64,000 nt of DNA from Natronosalvus hydrolyticus (GTDB lineage Archaea; Halobacteriota; Halobacteria; Halobacteriales; Natrialbaceae), in NCBI GenBank assembly GCA_025517525.1, contig JAOPJZ010000002.1:372001-436000 (forward strand), in the 5' to 3' direction. Position 1 is the stretch's first letter, and each line of letters starts with the position of its first letter. The translations under genes and the position numbers were made by a program. Below, in pieces: positions 30,664-39,182 of this stretch. A model generated the notes under the pieces. That model did not search any database, was not told the origin of the DNA, and saw only the letters and a program-made list of their open reading frames with translations.

Positions 30664-32838
30664 TCACTCGAGTCCAGTATACGCCGACAACTTCGGCTCT
30701 CGAGCACCCTCGAGTTCGCGTCTGATAGCGGTCCGATCCCACCCGAGTGGCGAAAGCAAACTCTCGACGGCCCGAATCAGTCGCGTTTCGTAGTACGCTG
30801 GGTCGTAGCGCTCGATCGGTTCGTGCGCGAGCGCCACCCGTTCTCGTGTGGCTTTATCGTCGTCGACAACGACGTACTCGATATCCTGTCCGGGATGGAC
30901 CGTCAGTCCCTGCTCGCGAGCGCGCTCAAGGGCCGCGACGTTTCGCGTCGACTGGGTGTAGTTCTCGAGTGGTTTCGAGACGCGATTTCGCTCGACGAGT
31001 TGGCTTGCGTCCACCCGCCCGGCGTACAACCGGCCGATTTCACGCTCGAGCCGATCGACGACGGCTTCCGGTGACCGGGTTTCGTCCAGGACCGCGAGAC
31101 ACTCGCGCTGGACGGTCTCGACGAACGGTGGTGTCGAGCGCTGGCGGGCTTCGATACCCCGAAGTTTGTACTCGTCCGTGCCGGCAATCGACCCAAAATA
31201 CTTCGTCAACGCCCCGGTCTCACGCCCACGCTGGGGGACGAACGCGACCCAGTCGTAATGTGCCTCGTACTCGAGTCGAATCCCGACGGATTCGGTGATT
31301 TCGCTCGCGAGCGTCTCGAGGTCCCGCCGCTCGGGTTCGTCGATATCCGGGTCCGGCGTGACCCAGATGGAGTCGACGATACCGTGGACGACCCGCCAGC
31401 CACCGGCCTCGAGGGTCGTCTTTGCCTCGAGCAGGATTTCGCGGGCGAACGCGTTGATGGCCTCGTGGCACTCGATGCGGCCGAACTTCGCGTTATTGAA
31501 TCCCTGATAGCCGAAACAGGCGACGAGAATCCACTTCAACGCGCTCGAGCGGCCCTCGAGCGCTTCGAGACGGTCCGGGTCGGGTTCCTCGCGCTCGCGT
31601 TCCCGGCCGATTGCAACCTTGATGTCGTCGCGGGCGTCGATCAGCGGCTGGAGGACGTCGACGAGGTAGCCTCGCTCGTCACAGATGGCATACTCGAGGC
31701 CGGGGACATCGCTTCGCTCGCGGTGACAGGTACACCGGATCACGTCGGGGGAGACGTTTCGCGTACAGATGATGTTCGGGTACAGACTCGAGAAATCGAG
31801 TTCGTGGACGTTCTCGTGCAGACCGACCGCCGGAGCGAAGATGAAGCCGCCGCGGTCGGCCTCGTGGAGCGTCGCCATCGACTTCGGCAACTCGTGTCGC
31901 CAGGAGTGCCACGGTACCAGAACGTTCCGGTCGTGGGCCTCACGGATCTGAATCGCGGTGAGGACGTTTCCGATTGAGGCCCAGGCGAGTTCCTGTAGGG
32001 GCTTTCTCGAGCGCGAAACGAGGTCTAACACGCCCTCGAGGTTCGTCTCGTGGTAAAAGAACGTGTTCGACTCGTCGATTATCGCCCGCCCGGGAACGTT
32101 GTACCGCGCCGGTGAGTGCCCGACCTGCCCGTAACTCGCGTACGTCGAGTTGCCGGCGAGTTGTTGATAAGAAATCCCATCACCCCGTTCCGCCGGCCAG
32201 CGACCCAGCGTAAAGGTCTCGAGACCAGCCGCTTCGGCCATTCGATACAGCGTCGGGACGATTTCGGCCGTCGAACAGACGAGGACGTCCGGATCGGTCG
32301 CCTCGAGCGCGGACTGGACGGCACCCAGTACCCGTTCGGGCGACCCCGATACCGTCTCGTCGTCGACAGTCAGTTCACGGTAAGCATCGCCGGTCGTCTC
32401 CGGGAGCGGAACGGCCAACTCGAGCGTCGATAGCGCGTCTCCCGGCGTCGGATCGGTGTCCGTCTCGAGACAGTAGCGAAACTCTCGTGACAAATCGACG
32501 TTGAAAAAGGCGAGGTCACCGACCGGCTCGGTGGCAACCTGCTGCGCCTGGCGAGCCACCGAAGTGACCCGGTCGACGTGGACAACGTCTATCGCGAGGA
32601 CCGATTCCGGCTCCCGGCGAAAGCCGGGCCGACGAGAGACGCGTTCGGTTCCAGCAACGTCGGGATGGTCCGCAAACACGGCCTCGAGTGCGTCGAAATC
32701 GGGGTTCTCGTCCGGCGTACGCGGGCCGATGTACAGTCGTGGAGTGTATCCCGTCCGCTCGTTCACGACGGGCCCGTCGCTCGTGGCTTCCCACTCGAGG
32801 ACCCGGCCGTCGTCGAGAAAGTCGATGGTGAATACCAT
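30664..32838 (-). CDS. Divergent family B DNA polymerase lacking proofreading motifs (PolB2-like)
   Basis: A 724-residue PolB. Polymerase motif A is intact (LDFSSLYPNI, Asp348). Motif B is partly kept (SALKWILVACFGYQG, Lys435) with the usual Asn lost. Motif C reads HGIVDS in place of YGDTDS, so the first Asp is Ile487 while the second, metal-binding Asp489 remains. In the exonuclease region the Exo I position reads LSTLELAVP (no Asp-x-Glu), Exo II reads DPDVLVCSTAEIV (no Asn/Asp), and Exo III lacks its Tyr and Asp, so proofreading should be absent. This matches the archaeal PolB2/Dpo2 group linked to damage tolerance. The ATG at 32838 is chosen because earlier in-frame codons overlap the upstream gene. 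It is last in a tight operon (4-base gap). Confidence 0.9.
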   Translation of the reverse strand: MVFTIDFLDDGRVLEWEATSDGPVVNERTGYTPRLYIGPRTPDENPDFDALEAVFADHPDVAGTERVSRRPGFRREPESVLAIDVVHVDRVTSVARQAQQVATEPVGDLAFFNVDLSREFRYCLETDTDPTPGDALSTLELAVPLPETTGDAYRELTVDDETVSGSPERVLGAVQSALEATDPDVLVCSTAEIVPTLYRMAEAAGLETFTLGRWPAERGDGISYQQLAGNSTYASYGQVGHSPARYNVPGRAIIDESNTFFYHETNLEGVLDLVSRSRKPLQELAWASIGNVLTAIQIREAHDRNVLVPWHSWRHELPKSMATLHEADRGGFIFAPAVGLHENVHELDFSSLYPNIICTRNVSPDVIRCTCHRERSDVPGLEYAICDERGYLVDVLQPLIDARDDIKVAIGREREREEPDPDRLEALEGRSSALKWILVACFGYQGFNNAKFGRIECHEAINAFAREILLEAKTTLEAGGWRVVHGIVDSIWVTPDPDIDEPERRDLETLASEITESVGIRLEYEAHYDWVAFVPQRGRETGALTKYFGSIAGTDEYKLRGIEARQRSTPPFVETVQRECLAVLDETRSPEAVVDRLEREIGRLYAGRVDASQLVERNRVSKPLENYTQSTRNVAALERAREQGLTVHPGQDIEYVVVDDDKATRERVALAHEPIERYDPAYYETRLIRAVESLLSPLGWDRTAIRRELEGAREPKLSAYTGLE

Positions 32839-32842
32839 GGGG

Positions 32843-33331
32843 CTAGTTCCCGAACGCGTCACGGTCCGAGCCGGCCGTCGATTCCGCCCGGGACTCTGCG
32901 GTGGCCTCCACCTCTGCCAGCCCCTCGAGCGCCGCCTCGAGGTCGGCGACACGTTCGGCGTAGGCCTCGAGTTGGTCGTCACACCGGTCGAGTTTGTCCC
33001 CACAGGTCTCGAGTCGGTCTTCGTGCGTCTCGAGGCGTTCCTCGTAGGTGTCGAACCGGCGTTCGTGGGCTGTGAGGTCGTGTTCGAACGCCTCGAGCTG
33101 GTCACCGAACGTTTCGATTCGGGACTCCTGCTCGAGGTCGATACTGAACAGGGCCGACAACAGCGGGTCGTGGTGATTGAGCAACCCGCCAGCGTCGGCG
33201 TGCTCGAAGGCGTAGCTGAACAGCTGATCGAACAGGGGTTTGTCCTGGCCACGGAGCGCCCGTCGAAAGTCCGCCCAGTTCGATTCGATTACCCGCAGTG
33301 CGTCGCGATAGGTCGGGTTGGTTCGCCCCAT
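32843..33331 (-). CDS. Coiled-coil protein of the PolB operon
   Basis: A 162-residue protein. Residues 1-65 form a compact alpha-helical domain (YRDALRVIESNWADFRRALRG, then QLFSYAFEHADAGGLLNHHDPLLSALFSIDLE). About residues 68-138 repeat a seven-residue pattern (LEAFEHD, ERRFDTY, EERLETH, EDRLETC) that predicts a long coiled coil. No enzymatic motif is seen. Being encoded with two bases between it and the RecA-like gene and four before PolB, it probably links or oligomerises them. The start at 33331 is preferred; an in-frame codon 12 residues earlier overlaps the upstream gene. Confidence 0.8.
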   Translation of the reverse strand: MGRTNPTYRDALRVIESNWADFRRALRGQDKPLFDQLFSYAFEHADAGGLLNHHDPLLSALFSIDLEQESRIETFGDQLEAFEHDLTAHERRFDTYEERLETHEDRLETCGDKLDRCDDQLEAYAERVADLEAALEGLAEVEATAESRAESTAGSDRDAFGN

Positions 33332-33333
33332 CG

Positions 33334-34293
33334 TTATCGACCTCCGGCACCCGCCGCGCCAGTCCACGCATCGAGCATCGGGTTCGCCGTGAACGTCGCC
33401 GACCCGCCATCGCTCGTTCGCGCGACGCCGATACCGTCGTCCGGGGTCCCAGCGGCCGGCGTCGGTGTCGACGTTCTCGTTCCCGTAGCCACGCGGGCCT
33501 CGAGCACCTGTCGCCAGTAGGCGATCGTCGTCTGGTAGGTCCTGCCGTCGGCGCTGGGATAGACGAGCGTCTCGAAGTCCTCGCCGACGAAACGCGGCCC
33601 CATCCGGGTTTGCTCACAGCGAATGTGCTGGTCGGCAGCGGCCTCGAGCGGTGCCGAAAATCCGTCGTCCGCGGTCCGGGTGAGCAGGACAGGCACGTCG
33701 TAACTGTTCGCGTACGCGACTAGCCGGGCGAGGGCGCGAGATTGTAAGGTGTGTGCGTCCTCGCCGCGGAGCGAGTCCTCCCGTCGGTACCGGCCATCGA
33801 GTGCCGGGACGACGAGCAGCGATGGCGTGAGCCGCGAGCAATTGCCAGCCCCACTTTTCGGTGGGTGCTCGTCTCGAGTGCATGCTGTCGTTCGAATTGC
33901 GCGATTGATCGCTCGCCGCAGGTCACAGATCGCCCCGTAGTGCTGGTAGGCGGTGAACCCGCGGGAAACGTGAATCCGCTCGAGGACCCGGCGACTGGGA
34001 GCCAGACGAGCGAGCGACGTCGTCGTCGCGTGCCCGTCGGTGTCGATCCAGAACGCCGGCCCCTCGTTCGAGAGCAGGTGATCGAGTACGAGCGACTGCA
34101 GCGCCGGCACCCCACGGCCGCCGTCGACGTCCAGGAGTGTGAGCCCTGGCTCGAGCGTCGGCAACAACGGGTCGCCCTCACTCGCGTTCGGACCGTCGAC
34201 GAGGGTTCGGTTTCGGTCGGCACCTCGAGTCGGCCGGTCAGGCGTCAGTTCGATTCGTGGTGAGTCTCCATTCGAAATGGGTTGCTTCGACAT
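33334..34293 (-). CDS. RecA/RadA-like protein with degenerate P-loop
   Basis: A 319-residue protein with the RecA-core outline: a strand and turn where Walker A should be (LTLLDVDGGRGVPALQSL), a Walker B-like SLLVVPALDGRY strand, and a VAYANSYDVPVLLTRTADD strand. The GxxxxGK[S/T] motif is missing, so ATP hydrolysis is unlikely. This recalls bacterial ImuA, a RecA-like partner of error-prone polymerases. It is the first gene of the operon RecA-like, coiled-coil, PolB. ATG at 34293 is chosen over the GTG two codons upstream because it sits 26 bases after a TATA-like box. The promoter carries two CGTTTCCGGA sites. Confidence 0.75.
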   Translation of the reverse strand: MSKQPISNGDSPRIELTPDRPTRGADRNRTLVDGPNASEGDPLLPTLEPGLTLLDVDGGRGVPALQSLVLDHLLSNEGPAFWIDTDGHATTTSLARLAPSRRVLERIHVSRGFTAYQHYGAICDLRRAINRAIRTTACTRDEHPPKSGAGNCSRLTPSLLVVPALDGRYRREDSLRGEDAHTLQSRALARLVAYANSYDVPVLLTRTADDGFSAPLEAAADQHIRCEQTRMGPRFVGEDFETLVYPSADGRTYQTTIAYWRQVLEARVATGTRTSTPTPAAGTPDDGIGVARTSDGGSATFTANPMLDAWTGAAGAGGR

Positions 34294-34318
34294 ACACACT
34301 GATACGTCCAGTTACCTG

Positions 34319-34348
34319 ATAAGCCGTGGCGTGTCGTTTCCGGATTTC
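34319..34348 (-). promoter_or_regulatory. PolB-operon promoter: GCTTAT box and proximal TTTCCGG site
   Basis: ATAAGC (34319-34324, GCTTAT on the coding strand) lies 26 bases before the ATG. Exactly 10 bases further upstream lies CGTTTCCGGATTTC (34335-34348). The same two elements with the same 10-base spacing occur before the orc1/cdc6 gene at 52275-52304. Confidence 0.65.
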
Positions 34349-34410
34349 ATGGAACGGGTATTTCGTGAGTTCGACACGGCGCAGTCGGTTGATTTCGTGT
34401 TCGAAAATAG

Positions 34411-34424
34411 CGTTTCCGGAAACG
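34411..34424. promoter_or_regulatory. Distal perfect palindrome CGTTTCCGGAAACG
   Basis: A 14-bp perfect palindrome 118 bases upstream of the RecA-like gene, followed at once by TTTCACGAAA. The identical 14 bases occur upstream of the orc1/cdc6 gene (52384-52397). I found no other exact copy in the window. Confidence 0.7.
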
Positions 34425-34568
34425 TTTCACGAAAGAGAATTCGATCGAATTACTCAATAGATGAGAGGTTCCATCAAAGCGTGATAGCCAGGTCGTGTGA
34501 GCCAGTGGCGAAGCCTGGAAATTTCGGCCATCGTGATTGCTGCCACGCCAATAGTGGCATGCAGCAAG

Positions 34569-35300
34569 TTACACTTCCTGACAGTTCATATCCGGCGGCG
34601 AAATCGGGTCCGTCTCGCCCCACGAGTGGAACGTCGCGACGAACGACGTCGTCTCGAATTGGACGGGATAGCCCGTCTCCGTGCTGACGTGCCAGGTCCC
34701 AGCATCCGGCCCTGGAAGTTCGAAAACGTACACCGGCTTTCCCTCGCGCGTCGTAATTTCCGTCGCTTCGACCGAAGGTGCGTCTGCGCTCGGGTCAGCA
34801 ACGTCAGGGGCCTGTTGTGTGGCCTCCGGCTCCGCTCGAATTACACACTGGCCGGCGGCAACCTCGTATTTCACCCCGTCGACCTCGTACGCTTCTGCCT
34901 CCACTCCCACGTCCATGGCAATGTGTGAGTTGCCCTCGTGAACCGTCCGCGTTAGTCCGCCGGCTTGGTCACCGGTGAATTCGACATCCACGACATATGA
35001 CTCCACCCAGTTGAGCACCTCGTGCATGACGGCGTCAGTCGATTCGCCCTCGGTCGAATACGTGTCTCCATTCTCCCCATCGGTTGCCGAATCATCCCCA
35101 CCGTCAGATCCAGTTCCATCGGCGAGTGAGTCATCTCCAGCGGTAGCCGATTCGCCCCCATCGGAACCCTGCTCGTTGTCATCTGTATTCGTTTCGCCGT
35201 CACCGTCGCTAGAGCCTTCGCTCGAGCACCCCGCGAGTCCGACAAACACGCCCATACCGCCGAGTGCCAGACACTGGCGTCGTGTCGGTGTGGCAGTCAT
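34569..35300 (-). CDS. Secreted lipoprotein with acidic low-complexity linker
   Basis: A 243-residue lipoprotein. The N-terminus has an Arg-Arg signal (TPTRRQCLALGGMG) and a lipobox LAGC with the acylated Cys at 25. Residues 27-85 are a Gly/Asp/Ser-rich flexible linker that would hold the folded part off the membrane. A C-terminal beta-rich domain follows (about 90-240: VMHEVLNWVESYVVDVEFTG, then IAMDVGVEAEAYEVDGVKY and ETGYPVQFETTSFVATFHSWGE). The family is not recognised. Its start overlaps the end of the PQQ beta-propeller gene by four bases, so the two are translated together. Confidence 0.75.
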   Translation of the reverse strand: MTATPTRRQCLALGGMGVFVGLAGCSSEGSSDGDGETNTDDNEQGSDGGESATAGDDSLADGTGSDGGDDSATDGENGDTYSTEGESTDAVMHEVLNWVESYVVDVEFTGDQAGGLTRTVHEGNSHIAMDVGVEAEAYEVDGVKYEVAAGQCVIRAEPEATQQAPDVADPSADAPSVEATEITTREGKPVYVFELPGPDAGTWHVSTETGYPVQFETTSFVATFHSWGETDPISPPDMNCQEV

Positions 35301-36844
35301 TGGTTGCCTTCTCCCTCATCAGTCCGTCGGGCAGCCCAGTACGCGACCCCACCGAGACTGGCAAGCGCTCCAACGATACCGGGGCCAGGAAGCCCATCAT
35401 CGCCGCCACCATCGCTGGAGTCGGTTCCGGTGAGGCCGTCTGTGCTCGAGCCATCGCCACCCGCACCGTCGTCATCGCCTGTCGATCCCTCACCAGCGTC
35501 CGACGGCCTGCTTGCGACCGCCGCCGTTTCGGCCCAGGCCTCGTGATGGCCGTTCGTCCCGAGCATGACCCGAGAGTCGACACTCGAGCCGTCGATACCG
35601 GCGTCAATAGCGCGTACGCGTCCCTGCTGGCCGTCCGTGGTGGCAACGTACACGACACCATCGACGACGATGGGGGGCGTCATACGGGGAAAGAGATCGT
35701 CATCGAGTTCCGTCTCAGCGAAGTGCCACGACTCGTTTCCATCGGTATCCAGCGCGAACAGGCCTGCGCCCTGGGTACTGACGAAGACGGCCCCACCGGC
35801 GACTGTCGGAGTCCGCGGCCATTCTTCCGTGTCGAAGCGCCACAGCTCGTCACCGCTCGAGACATCGACGGCGTACAGCGTGTCGCTGGTGCTCCCGACG
35901 TAGACCACGCCGTCAGCGACCGTCGGGGTCGTTGTGACCGCACCACCGGCGTCAAAACGCCACTCCTCGTCCCCCGTCGATGCATCGACTGCATAGAGGT
36001 GGTCATCATCACTCCCGACGTACACGGTACCGTCGGCCACCGTCGGTGCTGACTCGCTCGTCTCACCGATATCGAAGACCCACACTTCGTCGCCCGAGTC
36101 CGCGTCGAGTGCGACGAGCATTCCCCCTCTTCCGGACACGTACACCATCCCGTCGACGACCACCGGGGCTTCACCGAGTTCGTGCTCGTCGTAACTCCAC
36201 AAAACATCGCCCGTCCAGAGGTCGACGGCGTGAAAATAGGGCGGCCCGTCGTGATTGGTCGTGTATGCCGTGCCCTGATAGACCGTCGGCGCGCTGACTC
36301 GATTGGTCACTGACCCGCCGACGTCGGTCTCCCAGATACGTTGTGAACGTATCTCTTCTTCCTGGTAATCGTAGGCTTTGAGGTCGTCATTGTTCGGCGC
36401 GAAGGTGACGATATCGTTGACGACGCTCGGGGCGCGACTCGTCGTCGCGTTCGTGTATATCGTCTCGGCCTGTTCGCCGCTGGTCGAATCGATGACGTGG
36501 ATGTGCGTACACGTGGTCCCCGCGTACACTCGTCCGTTGACGACCGTCAGCGGTGCCTCGAAGGTCTCCGGCGGTGGGCTACACTCGAGTTCCGTCTCAC
36601 CGTAGGTCCAGATGACGTCGCCACCGCTCGTTGCGGCGGCGGTGGTTCCTATACTGGCGACTCCGGCCACTGCTATGCCTGCCCCGGCGCTCGCCCGAAG
36701 CAGTCGCCGGCGACTCATCGTCTCTGCAGGAGTAGACGCCACGCCGTCTCCGCCGTCAACACCATCGCCGAGTGTGTCGTCTTCCGTCGATCGGTGGTTA
36801 CGTGTCCGTTTCTGTTTGTGCACCGCGTCGGGTCGTCGTCCCAT
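35297..36844 (-). CDS. Secreted PQQ-like beta-propeller protein with C-terminal anchor
   Basis: A 515-residue exported protein. The Tat-type signal (SRRRLLRASAGAGIAVAG, about 44-62) lies behind an unusually long polar leader, so the true start may be nearer. About seven blades follow, each with a DGxVYVGSDDDHLYAVDxxTGDExWRF-type repeat (outer-strand AxDxxxG tryptophan-docking motif), between residues 70 and 420. A Ser/Asp/Gly-rich stretch then leads to a PGPGIVGALASLGG helix followed by arginines, resembling PGF-CTERM anchors processed by archaeosortase. The repeat type binds PQQ or serves as a BamB-like scaffold; no dehydrogenase residues are evident. Confidence 0.85.
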   Translation of the reverse strand: MGRRPDAVHKQKRTRNHRSTEDDTLGDGVDGGDGVASTPAETMSRRRLLRASAGAGIAVAGVASIGTTAAATSGGDVIWTYGETELECSPPPETFEAPLTVVNGRVYAGTTCTHIHVIDSTSGEQAETIYTNATTSRAPSVVNDIVTFAPNNDDLKAYDYQEEEIRSQRIWETDVGGSVTNRVSAPTVYQGTAYTTNHDGPPYFHAVDLWTGDVLWSYDEHELGEAPVVVDGMVYVSGRGGMLVALDADSGDEVWVFDIGETSESAPTVADGTVYVGSDDDHLYAVDASTGDEEWRFDAGGAVTTTPTVADGVVYVGSTSDTLYAVDVSSGDELWRFDTEEWPRTPTVAGGAVFVSTQGAGLFALDTDGNESWHFAETELDDDLFPRMTPPIVVDGVVYVATTDGQQGRVRAIDAGIDGSSVDSRVMLGTNGHHEAWAETAAVASRPSDAGEGSTGDDDGAGGDGSSTDGLTGTDSSDGGGDDGLPGPGIVGALASLGGVAYWAARRTDEGEGNQ

Positions 36845-36861
36845 TACAGAACGCGATTGGC

Positions 36862-36910
36862 GACACCCACCTCATGTTATGGGTCAGAACACTGTGTCAC
36901 GTCGTGGGAC
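36862..36910. repeat. 49-bp repeat, copy 1 (upstream of the PQQ gene)
   Basis: GACACCCACCTCATGTTATG and the following 29 bases match copy 2 at 39183-39231 in 44 of 49 positions. It ends 18 bases upstream of the PQQ gene ATG (36844). Bases 36913-36945 beside it also resemble the 3' end of the STAND gene (the ESLAPDE-coding stretch at 39287-39310), indicating a duplication scar. Confidence 0.75.
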
Positions 36911-36965
36911 AGGTGGTCCTCGGGAGCCACTGATTCGTCCCGCCAGGTCACAATTCTGCCTCTCC

Positions 36966-39023
36966 TCACCTGTGTTCGAACGCCTCGAGGACCTCGAGTG
37001 CGTCACCGACGCCGTCCTCCAGATCGCTTTCAGGCAGGTAACCGTCGTCGCCGACGTACGAGCGATCGGTGTCGCTGACTCCCCACCCCTCCACGGATGC
37101 CGCGAGGACGACGTCGTCCCCGTTCTCGACGGTGGCGACGTGAGCGTAGACGACACTCGGGTTGTCGCTCGAGCCCGTCACCCCCGCAAACGTTTCACAC
37201 GACGTGTCGCTCGAGCCGACGAACGAAAGGGACGCGGTGGAGACGCGCTCGGGCCCTCGAATCCACTCGTCGCCGAGTTCCGCGAAGCCGTACTGCCCGA
37301 GGAGTGATCGCGTCTCGGCGTCCGTGAGCAGTTCCGATGGCGATTTTCGGGCGACCGGGTTCAGCGACTGGCCCAGAACGCTCGCAGTCGGTGTCGACAG
37401 CCCGCCAATCGTTGGCCCGTCACTGCCCTCGAGGTCGGCAGCTGAGGCCCAGGTTGCGGTCGCGGCGTCGACGGTGTCGGCGTCGATCGATGGGATCGCC
37501 GGAAATTCCACGACGTGGCTGGGTTCGAAGGAGTCACCGAACAGCTGGCCCATTTCGGAATCCGGTTCGGAGAGTTCGAAGGCGGCGGCTGGATGGTTCC
37601 CCAAGGTGAGGCTGGCAAACGGTTGTTTGGATGAATGACCGGCTCCCCAGGTCGATCCAGGGATCCAACTCGAGCCCGGAATCCAGCTTGAACCCGGAAT
37701 CCAAGTAGAGCCCGGCATCCATGTCGAACCAGGTATCCAACTCGAGCCGGGTATCCATGTGGAACCTGGAATCCAGCTTGAACCCGGGATCCAAGTAGAG
37801 CCTGGTATCCACGTCGATCCCAGAATATGCACTTCTCCCGGAAAGTAGAGGCGCGTATTCGCCACCGGAACCGACGAGCCAGCTTCGAACGGTTCGGCTC
37901 GACGGAATTCACTCGAGACTTCCGCCGGGTTTTCCGGGAAAAAGACCGCATCCTCGCCCTCCCGCGAGGACGACGAAACCACGACGCCGGGGCGGGTCGG
38001 CGTGAACGACTCACCCGGAAACCAGGTTCCCCCAGGAATGTACGGCATCGGTTCGACACCTTCCTCGTCGTCGACGAACAGCGTCACACCGACGGGGGCT
38101 TCCTCTAAGCGGCCGACGTCAGCTTCCTCGATTGGTGGCTCGACGTCCGAGTTGGTGACCTCGAGTGTGCGCTCAAAGAGTGCGCTCGTCGGCGTCACAA
38201 TGAGAGGCGCCTCAATCGTGTCTCCGGCGACAAACCGCTCGCCGGAGTCCAGTTCTTGAAGGATGTCCTGGCCCCAGGTACCTCCTGGAATGAACGCGAC
38301 ATCCAGCTCCGAGGGAGTAGACTCGGTCGCTCCGGTGGACCGGCCCCAGAACGCGTCGCTGGAGAACACCGCGCCATTCATACCGGCGACAAGTTGCGTG
38401 TCACCGTCCGAATCGCCGGGGATCTCGAGCGTCGACGCACGCCCCGGTAGCGGGATTTTTATAACCGGTTCTGAGGATCGACGCTCCTCGACCTCCACCC
38501 CGACAGCGAGGTCGCCGTCGAGAGCACTCCGATGGAACAGCGCCATCGGGGCGGGCGATCTGGTATCGCCAGGCTGAACGAAAGTCTCACGGCCGACTGC
38601 TTCATCGGGAACCAACAACGCCATTTTACGGGTGTCGAGGGGCTGGTCGCCCTCGATGATCGGCGGCGAGGTTCCGGTGACGATACTGGTCCGGACGCCC
38701 GGGGAACCGAGGGCGAATCCGCCCCCCGTTCCAAAGAGTAACTGCGAAACTGATTCATCCTGATTCCCACCAGCGCCGTAGAGGGACACGTGACTGGTGA
38801 CGCTCGCGTTCACGGTCTGCCCGGCGACGGCCTGTTCCCACTCGTTGGTGACGTCGTCCCGGCTCCGCTCCTCTAGGGAAAGCGATGTGGCGGCTGCGGC
38901 GGGGATACGGATCGGTTCGGCCTCGAACTCGTGGTCGGTCAGCCTCGAGCACCCCGCCAACCCCGTAAGGAGACCCGCGCCACACACTCCCAGTAGCTGC
39001 CGTCGCGTTGGACTCCCGGTCAT
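36966..39023 (-). CDS. Lipoprotein with GSTWIP hexapeptide array and DUF6517-like C-terminus
   Basis: A 685-residue secreted lipoprotein. The signal (TRRQLLGVCGAGLLTGLAGC) puts the lipid on Cys25. About residues 30-400 form a beta-rich domain of unknown family; it already contains isolated PGGTW motifs (246-250 and 330-334). Residues 402-461 are ten consecutive hexads of the GSTWIP/GSSWIP type, giving an evenly spaced row of tryptophans and prolines. The C-terminal portion (about 550-685, TPTASVLGQSLNPVARKSPSELL and the following strands) resembles haloarchaeal DUF6517 lipoproteins. Role unknown; the Trp-Pro array could pack as a rod or bind carbohydrate. It lies between the STAND gene and the PQQ gene. 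Confidence 0.8.
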   Translation of the reverse strand: MTGSPTRRQLLGVCGAGLLTGLAGCSRLTDHEFEAEPIRIPAAAATSLSLEERSRDDVTNEWEQAVAGQTVNASVTSHVSLYGAGGNQDESVSQLLFGTGGGFALGSPGVRTSIVTGTSPPIIEGDQPLDTRKMALLVPDEAVGRETFVQPGDTRSPAPMALFHRSALDGDLAVGVEVEERRSSEPVIKIPLPGRASTLEIPGDSDGDTQLVAGMNGAVFSSDAFWGRSTGATESTPSELDVAFIPGGTWGQDILQELDSGERFVAGDTIEAPLIVTPTSALFERTLEVTNSDVEPPIEEADVGRLEEAPVGVTLFVDDEEGVEPMPYIPGGTWFPGESFTPTRPGVVVSSSSREGEDAVFFPENPAEVSSEFRRAEPFEAGSSVPVANTRLYFPGEVHILGSTWIPGSTWIPGSSWIPGSTWIPGSSWIPGSTWMPGSTWIPGSSWIPGSSWIPGSTWGAGHSSKQPFASLTLGNHPAAAFELSEPDSEMGQLFGDSFEPSHVVEFPAIPSIDADTVDAATATWASAADLEGSDGPTIGGLSTPTASVLGQSLNPVARKSPSELLTDAETRSLLGQYGFAELGDEWIRGPERVSTASLSFVGSSDTSCETFAGVTGSSDNPSVVYAHVATVENGDDVVLAASVEGWGVSDTDRSYVGDDGYLPESDLEDGVGDALEVLEAFEHR
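37641..37820 (-). repeat. 18-bp tandem repeat encoding (GSTWIP)10
   Basis: Ten adjacent 18-base units inside the lipoprotein gene encode GSTWIP, GSSWIP or GSTWMP; the last is the partial GSTWGA. The bases vary at third positions and in the Ser/Thr codon while the protein stays nearly constant, so the array is under selection at the protein level. Confidence 0.9.
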
Positions 39024-39182
39024 CGCTCACGACCCCTCGTGAGCGAGCGACTGACTCGAGTCGTTCGCTGACTCACCATAGACCCGAAACCGACCCCATC
39101 GGCGTTCTCACCGGCTTCAGTGTGCGTCCGAGGATTCCCACAACGCACACACGACCCTTGTTCCATGAACGTCATCGGGGCT

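Noticed and set aside
32839..33252. In-frame N-terminal extension of PolB by 138 codons
   Set aside because: The extension is Ser/Thr/Arg-rich, overlaps the coiled-coil gene in another frame and precedes the normal PolB start at 32838.
37641..37820. Regular 18-base repeats considered as a CRISPR array
   Set aside because: There are no spacers; the units are contiguous and encode a hexapeptide within an intact gene.
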